From Deltaproteobacteria bacterium (GTDB lineage Bacteria > Myxococcota > Polyangia > Haliangiales > Haliangiaceae), in the NCBI GenBank assembly GCA_018262455.1, contig JAGSPR010000136.1:1-14243 (forward strand): DNA of 14,243 bases, written 5' to 3'. A model generated the notes under the pieces. The model made no database searches. It saw only the letters and a program-made list of their open reading frames with translations, and had not been told where the DNA came from. Below are positions 1 to 8,047 of this stretch, piece after piece (the stretch's first letter is position 1; each line of letters opens with the position of its first letter). Both the position numbers and the translations under genes were made by a program.

Positions 1-1233
1 CGCGAGGGCGGGACCTGGGTCGACTCGACCGCGAAGCTCCCCCAGCAGGCCACCAGCATCGGTGACCTCGAGTTCGGCGACGTCGATCACGATGGCGATC
101 TCGACATCCTGCTCGCCGAGTGGGGGCCGATCGCGCCGGGCGCGGGCAACTACGCGGGGGGCCGCACCCGGCTCTACCTCAATGATGGCGCCGGCAACTT
201 CACCGACGCCACGACGACGAACATGCCGAACTTGGCCGTGGAGTGGTCGTGGGATCTCGAGCTCGTCGACGTCGATCAGGACTGGGATCTCGACGCGTTG
301 ATCTCGTGCAAGCTATGCGCATCGAGCCTGCTGTTCCGCAACGACGGCATCGGTCACTTCACGAATGACGCGACGGCGTTGCCGCACTTCTCCAACAACT
401 ACGAGTTCGAGGCGATGGACATCGACGGCGATGGCGATCTCGATCTCGCGACCGTCAACGATGGTGCGTCGCTGCGCGAGCACATCTTCGTCAACGACGG
501 CACCGGCGTGTTCACCGACGAGAGCTCGACCCGGCTCACCGGCACGGCGAACCCGGCCAACGCCGACGACAACCAGGCGCTGTGGCTCGATGTCGATGCC
601 GACGGGGACGCCGACCTGCTGATCGGCAGCCTCGGTCCCGACCGCCTGCTGCTCAACGATGGCACCGGCAAGTTCACGCTGTCGGCGAGCTCGACCCCGA
701 ACGACACCCCCTCGACGCTCGGGATCGCGACCGCCGATCTCGACGGCGACGGCCGGCTCGACATCTTCCAGGGCCAGGGCGAGGCGGCGTTCCCCGAGAA
801 GGTCCAGCTCGCCACCAGCATGGTCGAGGTCGACACCGCGCCTCCCTCGGTGACCCGCGCCCAGCTCGTCGACGGCTTCGTCGTCGCGCGCGTCCACGAT
901 CACCAGAGCCCGTCGCATCTCCACGACTGGCAGCGCGTGTGGGCCGAGCTCGACGGCACCGAGCTCGACATGCAGTGGTACGGCGAGTACCTGTGGCGCG
1001 TCGCGGCCGCCCCGACCGGCACATTCCGCGTGTGCGCGAAGGATCGCCGCGGCAACCAGGCGTGCTCCGACATGCCTGTCACCGGCGACAACCCGATCAC
1101 GCCCCCCGATGGTGGCGACCTGCCTCCGATCTCTGCGCCCAGTGGCTGCTGCCAGACCGGCTCGCAGCCATCGGGTGCGCTCGCGCTCGGCCTGCTGACG
1201 CTCGGGCTCGTCATGCGCCGCCGCCGGCGCTGA
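1..1233 (+). CDS. Secreted FG-GAP/VCBS beta-propeller protein with MYXO-CTERM-like tail, 5'-truncated
   Basis: The frame is open from the first base, so the gene starts upstream of the window; the ATG at 223 is internal. Five Asp-rich calcium-loop motifs of the D-x-D-x-D-G-D-x-D type begin at 79, 268, 418, 589 and 736, spaced 49-63 codons apart. Most are followed by a L-x-N-D-G-x-G-x-F-T signature, typical of FG-GAP/VCBS blades (integrin-alpha-like beta-propellers). Seven blades is usual, so about two probably lie upstream. After the propeller comes a probable beta-sandwich with two cysteines, then a Pro/Gly-rich linker. The protein ends with Gly-Cys-Cys (Cys codons 1147-1152), a hydrophobic stretch and five arginines (1216-1230). 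That layout matches MYXO-CTERM sorting tails, processed by myxosortase in myxobacteria. Location is inferred to be the cell surface. Ligand and substrate are unknown. Confidence 0.9.
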   Translation, partial: REGGTWVDSTAKLPQQATSIGDLEFGDVDHDGDLDILLAEWGPIAPGAGNYAGGRTRLYLNDGAGNFTDATTTNMPNLAVEWSWDLELVDVDQDWDLDALISCKLCASSLLFRNDGIGHFTNDATALPHFSNNYEFEAMDIDGDGDLDLATVNDGASLREHIFVNDGTGVFTDESSTRLTGTANPANADDNQALWLDVDADGDADLLIGSLGPDRLLLNDGTGKFTLSASSTPNDTPSTLGIATADLDGDGRLDIFQGQGEAAFPEKVQLATSMVEVDTAPPSVTRAQLVDGFVVARVHDHQSPSHLHDWQRVWAELDGTELDMQWYGEYLWRVAAAPTGTFRVCAKDRRGNQACSDMPVTGDNPITPPDGGDLPPISAPSGCCQTGSQPSGALALGLLTLGLVMRRRRR

Positions 1234-1253
1234 CCCCTGGCGTCAGTGCCAGA
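1234..1253. terminator. Possible weak hairpin between two convergent genes
   Basis: CTGGC (1237-1241) and GCCAG (1248-1252) form a 5-bp stem, extendable by a G-T pair, around a 4-6 base loop. It lies exactly where two convergent genes meet and covers the stop codon of the minus-strand gene. There is no T-tract, so this is not a standard intrinsic terminator. It could slow polymerases arriving from either side, or mean nothing. Confidence 0.2.
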
Positions 1254-2424
1254 ACCCGATCGACACCCCGAGGTTGCGATAGCGCGACGCGAGGTCGGCG
1301 GTTCCGCCGAGCCGGCCGCGGCGGAGGCCCCACAGGTGAAACTCGAGGGCGCGGACGTCGAACCCGAGCGTGCCGTGGATCCTTCCACCCACGTCATCGA
1401 ATCGGCCGGGCTCCCAGTAGCTCCCGGCGCGCACGCGCAGCCGGCCGGGCAGCAGCTCGTACTCGGCGCCGGCCCGGATCGAGACTGACATCCGGCGGCC
1501 CGAGCGCTGGAGCTGCTGCTGGCCGAAGCTCTCGATGCCGTTGCCCTTGATCGAGGTGCCGGTGACCACGAGATCGCTCGCCAGCGTCAGCGAGGGTTCG
1601 TCACGGAACTCCTGATGCACCAGCTGGTTCCAGGCGGTCGGGCCCCAGCGATACGCGCCGCCGACGATCACACGCCCGGGGGATTCGACGCTGTCGGGCA
1701 GGATGTAACCCTGGCAGCTCATCGGATCGCAGCTCTCGGTCGTGACCTGACCGCCCAGGATCCGGCTCTCGAGCGCGAGGCCGGCCCGAAAGTTCTCCTG
1801 GCGTGGCAACCACGTCGCGCCGGCGACCGCGCCGGCACCGGAGATCTCGAACAGGGCCGGCGCTTGCTCCATCGTCGGCCTCAGCTCGAACAACACGGTC
1901 TGGACGCCGAGGCCCACCGCGAGATCCGCCCCCGAGAAGTACCGTGCGACCACGACCTTGCCGCGGAGCGTCTGGGCATCGACGGGGGGAGTGGAGCCAT
2001 CGACCGGCGCGGTCTGCGCGGTCGCGGTGACCCCCACCGCCCAGTCTCCGTAGCGCAGCGACAGCCCTGCGGTCGCGAGCGACGCGCCGCCGCCATCCGG
2101 GGTCGCGACTCCGTTGTTGTCATAGTCGGACGAGTACCGGCCGGTCAGCAGCTCGAGGTGGTAATCCCAGCTCCAGTGATCGGTGTCGGTCGAGCCGCGC
2201 ACCGCGGGGGCCGAGGGGTTCACCAGGGTGCCCGCCGAGCCGGTCACCCGCGCGGCCCCCGCGCCGCCCATGCCCGTCTGCGTGCCATCCCCGATCGCGA
2301 CACCTTCGTAGAGCTCGATCGCGTAGTCGCGGTTGACGATCGGATCGGCCGCGGCCGGGGCGACGGCCCACCAGGGGCCCAGGACGCAACCGACGAGGCC
2401 AAGACCTCCGAGCCCACGTACCAT
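1243..2424 (-). CDS. Predicted outer-membrane beta-barrel protein
   Basis: This 393-residue protein begins with a likely Sec signal peptide: a short hydrophobic segment ending in Ala-Ala-Ala before Asp27. The next segment, rich in Gly-Met-Gly-Gly-Ala-Gly followed by Val-Asn-Pro-Ser-Ala, resembles the N-terminal region of FadL/PorV-like outer-membrane proteins, where a Gly-rich stretch precedes an N-P-A motif. The rest alternates polar and hydrophobic residues with many Gly, Tyr and Trp, and the C-terminus is aromatic (Phe-Trp-His), as in a beta-barrel. A C-x4-C pair near residue 230 may lie in an external loop. Leu-Val-Gly-Cys at residues 10-13 fits a lipobox, but the longer signal peptide is preferred because hydrophobic sequence continues past it. 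The gene is convergent with the propeller gene and divergent from the kinase gene. Specific function is not recognised. Confidence 0.7.
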   Translation of the reverse strand: MVRGLGGLGLVGCVLGPWWAVAPAAADPIVNRDYAIELYEGVAIGDGTQTGMGGAGAARVTGSAGTLVNPSAPAVRGSTDTDHWSWDYHLELLTGRYSSDYDNNGVATPDGGGASLATAGLSLRYGDWAVGVTATAQTAPVDGSTPPVDAQTLRGKVVVARYFSGADLAVGLGVQTVLFELRPTMEQAPALFEISGAGAVAGATWLPRQENFRAGLALESRILGGQVTTESCDPMSCQGYILPDSVESPGRVIVGGAYRWGPTAWNQLVHQEFRDEPSLTLASDLVVTGTSIKGNGIESFGQQQLQRSGRRMSVSIRAGAEYELLPGRLRVRAGSYWEPGRFDDVGGRIHGTLGFDVRALEFHLWGLRRGRLGGTADLASRYRNLGVSIGFWH

Positions 2425-2461
2425 GGCCCATCATAGCCAGCTTCCAGCTATCCTGACGCGG
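2425..2461. promoter_or_regulatory. Short divergent promoter region with direct and inverted repeats
   Basis: Only 37 bp separate the minus-strand barrel gene start from the first plausible kinase start. The segment is locally AT-richer. It contains the tandem repeat CCAGCTT/CCAGCTA (2437-2450) and outer inverted arms TAGC (2434-2437) and GCTA (2447-2450). On the minus strand TATGAT (2435-2430) is one base from the -10 consensus, but no matching -35 is visible and it lies only 5 bases from the ATG. If the kinase really starts at 2534, the spacer grows to 109 bp. Promoter assignment is tentative. Confidence 0.3.
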
Positions 2462-5221
2462 ATGCCCGCTTCCGAAGACGGCCCCGGCACCGGGCCGGTC
2501 GCGCGCGAATCTTCGCGCGATGCCGGCAGCTCGATGGCGATGTTGCTCGCCGCCGTGCCGTTCAAGCGCCGGTTCTTGATCCCGGGGGTGGTGCTCGCGA
2601 TCGCGGAGCTGCTGTTCGTCGGCTATCCGATCTGGGCCGCGTTCGACCTCGGCTCGCTACCAGGCGACACCGTGCTGCGCACGGCGCTCCCCGTCGGGGT
2701 CGGCGCCTGCCTCATCTGGCTCGGTGCGATCACGACGTGGCTGTTGCCGCTGTGGGCCGCGGTGGTGGCACGTCGCCACGGCGAGCGGGTCGACAAGGAG
2801 CTCGCGGCGCGGGCCTATCGCATCACGCTCAAGGGGCCCGTTCGCGTGCTGCTGCTGCGGACCGGCCTGTGGGCAGGGGCCGCCGCCCTGACCGGCACGT
2901 TCTTCCAGATGTACGAGGGCTGGCCGTGGCAGCGCGTCGCCGAGCTCACCGCGCTCGCGGCCGTGCTGTCCTACGTGATCTCGTGCGTCCGCGCCCTGTG
3001 GTGGGCGCAGATCCTCGGCGAGGTCCGTGCGCGGCTGTTCGCGTCGGGCTCGCCGCTCAAGCGATTCGACGACAGCCACTTCCGGCGGTTCTCGCTGGTC
3101 GCGATGATCGTCGCCGGAGGCGTGCTCGCCGCGCAGGCGGCGTTCTCGTTCTACTTCCTGCCGATCACGCTCCAGCAGTTCTTCCAGCTCGAGACCTACT
3201 TCTCGGTTGCCACGTTGATCGGCGTCGCCGCCTGGGCGCTGTTCGCGCGTTACATGACCTCGGACCTGCGGGCCTACCTCGCGGTGTCCCGTGGCGAGAA
3301 GCTCGAGGGCGCGCCGCCGGCCGCCGCGATCTACAAGCGCGCGCAGGCCCTGCCGTACCGGTTCGCGATGATGACGATCATCGTCTGGGTCGTGATCGCC
3401 GTGGTCGGTGCGCTGGTGGCGCGCCTCCACCTCGGCTTCGATGTCGACGACACGCTCGTGATCGCGATCGCGACCCTCGTGCTCGCGATCGCCGGCGCGA
3501 TCTACGAGCAGCTGTGGCATCGCGACATCCTGCGTCCGCTGCTCGCCCACCTCACCCAGCGCTATCGCGTGCCGGTGCGCAGCATCGCGCCGTCGCTGTC
3601 GCTGCGTAGCAAGCTCCTGCTGTCGTTCGGCGGCGTCGTGCTGCTCGCGTGCGGGATGGCGCTGCTCTGGGGGTTCCTCCAGTACAAGAACCTGATGAAC
3701 GATGCCGCCGGGCAGCAGTCGCGCCTGGGCCTCGCGTGGATGAGCTCGGAGATCCAGACTGACATCGCGGACAAGCCGTCCGCGCCGACGCCGGATCTCG
3801 TGCGTGCGTCCCTCCGCCGGATCTCGGGCTCGGCTCCCGAGGCGCCCGTCATGTACTACCTCGACGACGACGGCGAGGTGATCGCGGTCGGCGGCGGACC
3901 GCAGGGAGCCCCGAAGCTGCCGTGGTACGTGCTGGCGCAGTTCCGCGACTCGAGCCTCATCGTGATCCGCGGCGCCGAGCTCACCGGGCGCGCCGGCCGA
4001 CTCGCCCTCACCTGGCGCGGCGTTCGCTATCCGCTCGGCTCGATCGCCGTGTTCTATCCCTCGTATCGCGGCCGAGGCGAGTCGATGGTGCGTCCGCTCA
4101 AGGAGCTCCTCGTCTTCTTCCTGATCCTGTTCGCGGCGTGCGGAGGCATCGTCACGTTCACCGTCGCGCAGTTCATGGCGCCGATCCGCCGGCTCGAGCA
4201 ACGCGCCGACGCGATGGCCCGCGGTGAGCTCGCCGATCCCGTGGCCTCCGGCGGCGAGGGCGACGAGATCGGCCGGCTCACGCTTGCGCTCGAGGAGATG
4301 CGCCGCGCGCTGCGCGACAAGCTCCGCTCGACCGAGGAGGTCAACCTCGATCTCGAGCGCGCGGTCCAGATGCGCACCGCCGACCTCGCACGCAAGAATC
4401 GCGAGCTCGCCGAGACCCTCGACAAGCTCACGCGCGCGCAGGAACAGCTCGTGCGCTCGGAGAAGCTCGCGTCGATAGGTCAGCTTGTTGCCGGCATCGC
4501 GCACGAGATCAACAACCCGGTCAACGCGATCGTCAACACCGTCGGGCCACTCGAGGAGGCGATCGGAGAGATCGGTGCCGCCCAGAGCGCCGAGGAGCGG
4601 ATCGCGGCGGCGAACGACGTCCGCGACATGGTCCGGGTCGTCCAGCGGGGCGCGCAGCGCACCAAGGCGATCGTCACCGCCCTGCACAACTATTCGCGGA
4701 CCGACGATGAATCGGTCGTGGACTTCGATGTCGACCGCTCGATCGACGACTCCCTCGAGCTGCTACGCCACCTGCTCAAGCAGAACGTCACGGTGAAGAA
4801 GCAGTACGGCGACGTCGGCCGCGTCCGCGGTCACGCGGGCCAGATCAACCAGGTCTTCATGAACCTGCTGACCAATGCCGCCCAGGCGCTCAGTGGCCGC
4901 GAGCACGCCACGATCACGATCGAGACCAAGGGCGACGCGAGCACCGTCGAGGTCAAGATCGGCGACGACGGTCCGGGCATCCCGCCCGAGGTCCTGCCCA
5001 GGATCTGGGATCCGTTCTTCACGACGAAGGATGTCGGGGAGGGCACGGGCCTCGGCCTGTCGATCGTCCACGAGCTGGTCGAGCGCCACGGCGGCACGAT
5101 CGAGGTCGCCACCAAGCTAGGGCAGGGCACCACGTTCACCGTGAAGCTGCCGCGCCAGGTTCCGAGCAGCGCGCGCAAGCGCTCCGGCGACACCAAGCCC
5201 CACAACCTGCGCCTGACCTGA
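2462..5221 (+). CDS. Multi-spanning membrane sensor histidine kinase
   Basis: Predicted autophosphorylating sensor kinase of about 919 residues. The frame is open further upstream, to 2333, but that would overlap the divergent gene. ATG 2462 is chosen; ATG 2534 (895 residues) is also possible, and neither has a clear Shine-Dalgarno. In order it has about eight membrane helices (residues 38-350), a ninth (about 383-405), a periplasmic segment of about 140 residues with PAS/Cache-like strands, and a tenth helix (about 548-570). Then come HAMP (571-623), a coiled coil, and HisKA with the phospho-acceptor His681 in A-H-E-I-N-N-P. The HATPase domain follows, with an N box, D-D-G-P-G-I-P near 835 and G-T-G-L-G-L-S near 861. 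All catalytic boxes are intact. The partner is inferred to be the NtrC-type regulator encoded next. The N-terminal membrane domain looks internally duplicated. The signal is unknown. Confidence 0.9.
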   Translation: MPASEDGPGTGPVARESSRDAGSSMAMLLAAVPFKRRFLIPGVVLAIAELLFVGYPIWAAFDLGSLPGDTVLRTALPVGVGACLIWLGAITTWLLPLWAAVVARRHGERVDKELAARAYRITLKGPVRVLLLRTGLWAGAAALTGTFFQMYEGWPWQRVAELTALAAVLSYVISCVRALWWAQILGEVRARLFASGSPLKRFDDSHFRRFSLVAMIVAGGVLAAQAAFSFYFLPITLQQFFQLETYFSVATLIGVAAWALFARYMTSDLRAYLAVSRGEKLEGAPPAAAIYKRAQALPYRFAMMTIIVWVVIAVVGALVARLHLGFDVDDTLVIAIATLVLAIAGAIYEQLWHRDILRPLLAHLTQRYRVPVRSIAPSLSLRSKLLLSFGGVVLLACGMALLWGFLQYKNLMNDAAGQQSRLGLAWMSSEIQTDIADKPSAPTPDLVRASLRRISGSAPEAPVMYYLDDDGEVIAVGGGPQGAPKLPWYVLAQFRDSSLIVIRGAELTGRAGRLALTWRGVRYPLGSIAVFYPSYRGRGESMVRPLKELLVFFLILFAACGGIVTFTVAQFMAPIRRLEQRADAMARGELADPVASGGEGDEIGRLTLALEEMRRALRDKLRSTEEVNLDLERAVQMRTADLARKNRELAETLDKLTRAQEQLVRSEKLASIGQLVAGIAHEINNPVNAIVNTVGPLEEAIGEIGAAQSAEERIAAANDVRDMVRVVQRGAQRTKAIVTALHNYSRTDDESVVDFDVDRSIDDSLELLRHLLKQNVTVKKQYGDVGRVRGHAGQINQVFMNLLTNAAQALSGREHATITIETKGDASTVEVKIGDDGPGIPPEVLPRIWDPFFTTKDVGEGTGLGLSIVHELVERHGGTIEVATKLGQGTTFTVKLPRQVPSSARKRSGDTKPHNLRLT

Positions 5222-5226
5222 CGGAC

Positions 5227-5287
5227 ACCTGCGCTTGCACCGGCGACTTCCACTTGCACTTGCGAGTTAAGACCTGCACTTGCACTT
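5227..5287 (+). repeat. Degenerate CTTGCAC / CACTTGCACTT short repeats
   Basis: TTGCAC occurs at 5235-5240, 5254-5259 and 5280-5285. CACTTGCACTT occurs exactly twice (5251-5261 and 5277-5287). ACCTGCGCTTGCAC (5227-5240) and ACCTGCACTTGCAC (5272-5285) differ by one base. The pattern looks like a decayed hexanucleotide repeat or a cluster of binding half-sites. Its place upstream of a regulator gene allows an enhancer role, but nothing in the sequence proves it. Confidence 0.55.
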
Positions 5288-5382
5288 CGGCATCGAGCCG
5301 CCTGCGAAATTCCCCGATGTTTGCTCGACCGACCGGGGGGCCAGTGCCAGCGTGACATCAGGTTCTCCCGGGTCTGCCATTC

Positions 5383-5399
5383 TGGCAAACATATCGCGT
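5383..5399 (+). promoter_or_regulatory. Candidate sigma-54 promoter 1
   Basis: The TGGCA at 5383-5387 is followed by TCGC so that GG (5384-5385) and GC (5396-5397) are separated by exactly 10 bases, the spacing of the invariant -24/-12 elements. The -24 half is good and the -12 half (TCGC instead of TTGC) is weak. It would place the start of transcription roughly 80 bases before the activator gene. It overlaps the TGCCA/TGGCA inverted repeat. Confidence 0.3.
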
Positions 5400-5448
5400 G
5401 GTTGGCGCGAAAAGTATCTGTGGTTCCAATAACTTGGAGGGAATTAGG

Positions 5449-5465
5449 CTGGCCCAAGGCTTGTT
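5449..5465 (+). promoter_or_regulatory. Candidate sigma-54 promoter 2
   Basis: CTGGCCCAAGGCTTGTT resembles the sigma-54 consensus YTGGCACGRNNNTTGCW, with good -24 (TGGC) and -12 (TTG) halves. The normally invariant -12 GC reads GT, which weakens the case. Transcription would begin about a dozen bases before the activator's ATG and would leave little room for the ribosome binding site GGAGA (5476-5480). Confidence 0.25.
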
Positions 5466-5486
5466 AAGGAAGCCTGGAGAACCCTC

Positions 5487-7094
<1,608 letters not shown>

Positions 7095-7097
7095 TCG

Positions 7098-8024
7098 ATG
7101 CAAGACCTGATCAAACGCTACTTCTGGGTCCTCGGTGGGGTGACCGTGATGGTGTGCGCGGTGTTCGCCGCCAAGGCGACCGGGCATGTCCTCGAGGCGA
7201 AGCTCCTCGGCGACTCCGAGAACGCGCCGAAGATCACGCCAGCCGCTCCGCGCCCGGATGCGCCGGTGAAGCCCACGCACGCCGGCAAGGACGGCGTCCA
7301 GCTCGCGACCCGCAACATGTTCTGCTCCGAGTGCACCCCGGCCGCGCCGACGGTCGGCACCGTCGATCCGTCGCAGATCGCGATCACCCAGCTGCCACTC
7401 CAGTTGCTTGCTACCAGCATCATCGGGACCGACGACAAGCAGTCCTCCGCGACCGTCATCAACATCGACAGCCAGAAGCAAGGGTCGTACTCGGTCGGCG
7501 ACACGCTCCCCGGCGCGACCGGCAAGGTGAAGACCATCCGCTACAAGTTCGTGGACTTCGAGCACAACGGCCGGATCGAGCGCGTGATGCTGGTGGGCGC
7601 GGCGCCGATCACCACCGTCGCCGCGGCCGAGCCCGACAAGCCGGCCGGCGAGGGCGGCGATGAGATGCAGGTCGCGATCGACACCGGGATCAAGAAGATC
7701 GACGACAACACGTTCGAGATCGACAAGTCGCTGATCGAGAAGGTCACGGCGAACCCGATGGCCTTCATGAAGGGCGCACGCGTCGTCCCCGCGATGAAGA
7801 ACGGCAAGCCCGAGGGCATCAAGCTCTACGCGATCCGCCCCACGTCGCCGTACGCCAAGCTCGGCCTGACCAACGGTGACACGCTCTCGTCGATCAACGG
7901 GTTCGAGCTGACCTCGGTCGACAAGGGTCTCGAGATCTACGCGAAGCTGCGAGAGGCGACCTCGCTCGAGGTCGAGATCGTTCGCCGCGGCAAGCCCGTC
8001 ACCCTGAAGTACACGATTCGTTGA
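7098..8024 (+). CDS. gspC: GspC, T2SS inner-membrane linker protein
   Basis: GspC spans the inner membrane once and joins the platform to the secretin through its periplasmic domains. This 308-residue version has a short cytoplasmic N-terminus, a membrane helix at about 9-27 and a Pro-rich linker. An HR-type beta domain spans about 94-170 and contains L-P-L-Q-L-L-A-T, the family's signature strand. A PDZ domain spans about 222-306, with the I-R-P-x-S-P-Y-A-K-L-G-L-x-x-G-D motif. A Cys76-x-x-Cys79 pair sits just before the HR domain at the R-N-M-F position. The start is supported by AGAAGGA (7083-7089). Order and downstream gspD-H confirm the assignment. Sequence identity to model GspC proteins cannot be measured here. 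Confidence 0.9.
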   Translation: MQDLIKRYFWVLGGVTVMVCAVFAAKATGHVLEAKLLGDSENAPKITPAAPRPDAPVKPTHAGKDGVQLATRNMFCSECTPAAPTVGTVDPSQIAITQLPLQLLATSIIGTDDKQSSATVINIDSQKQGSYSVGDTLPGATGKVKTIRYKFVDFEHNGRIERVMLVGAAPITTVAAAEPDKPAGEGGDEMQVAIDTGIKKIDDNTFEIDKSLIEKVTANPMAFMKGARVVPAMKNGKPEGIKLYAIRPTSPYAKLGLTNGDTLSSINGFELTSVDKGLEIYAKLREATSLEVEIVRRGKPVTLKYTIR

Positions 8025-8047
8025 GCCGGAAGAGAGCACCACAGCCC

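Larger units (their letters stand above)
5222..5486. other. Intergenic region between kinase and activator genes
   Basis: This 265-bp stretch has no credible gene. The first third carries short CTTGCAC-containing repeats. The last third is distinctly less GC-rich than the flanks and holds inverted repeats and two sigma-54-like sequences. Inverted repeats are TGCCA-TTC-TGGCA (5375-5387) and TCCAA-TAAC-TTGGA (5425-5438). No intrinsic terminator with a T-tract is seen after the kinase gene, so read-through into the activator gene is possible. Confidence 0.7.

Noticed and set aside
582..1550. Plus-strand open frame of 322 codons across the end of the propeller gene
   Set aside because: It is an Arg/Pro-rich shadow frame over two better-supported genes.
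2333..2461. Kinase start at 2333 (962 residues)
   Set aside because: It would overlap the start of the divergent barrel gene by about 90 bp and add a Pro/Arg-rich segment with no domain character.
2657..4687. Minus-strand open frame of 676 codons opposite the kinase gene
   Set aside because: The composition is that of GC-rich antisense sequence, and the plus strand encodes all kinase boxes.
8021..8047. TTG start for gspD overlapping the gspC stop
   Set aside because: The overlap could allow coupling, but the ATG at 8048 has a better ribosome binding site and gives a more usual signal peptide. Not fully excluded.
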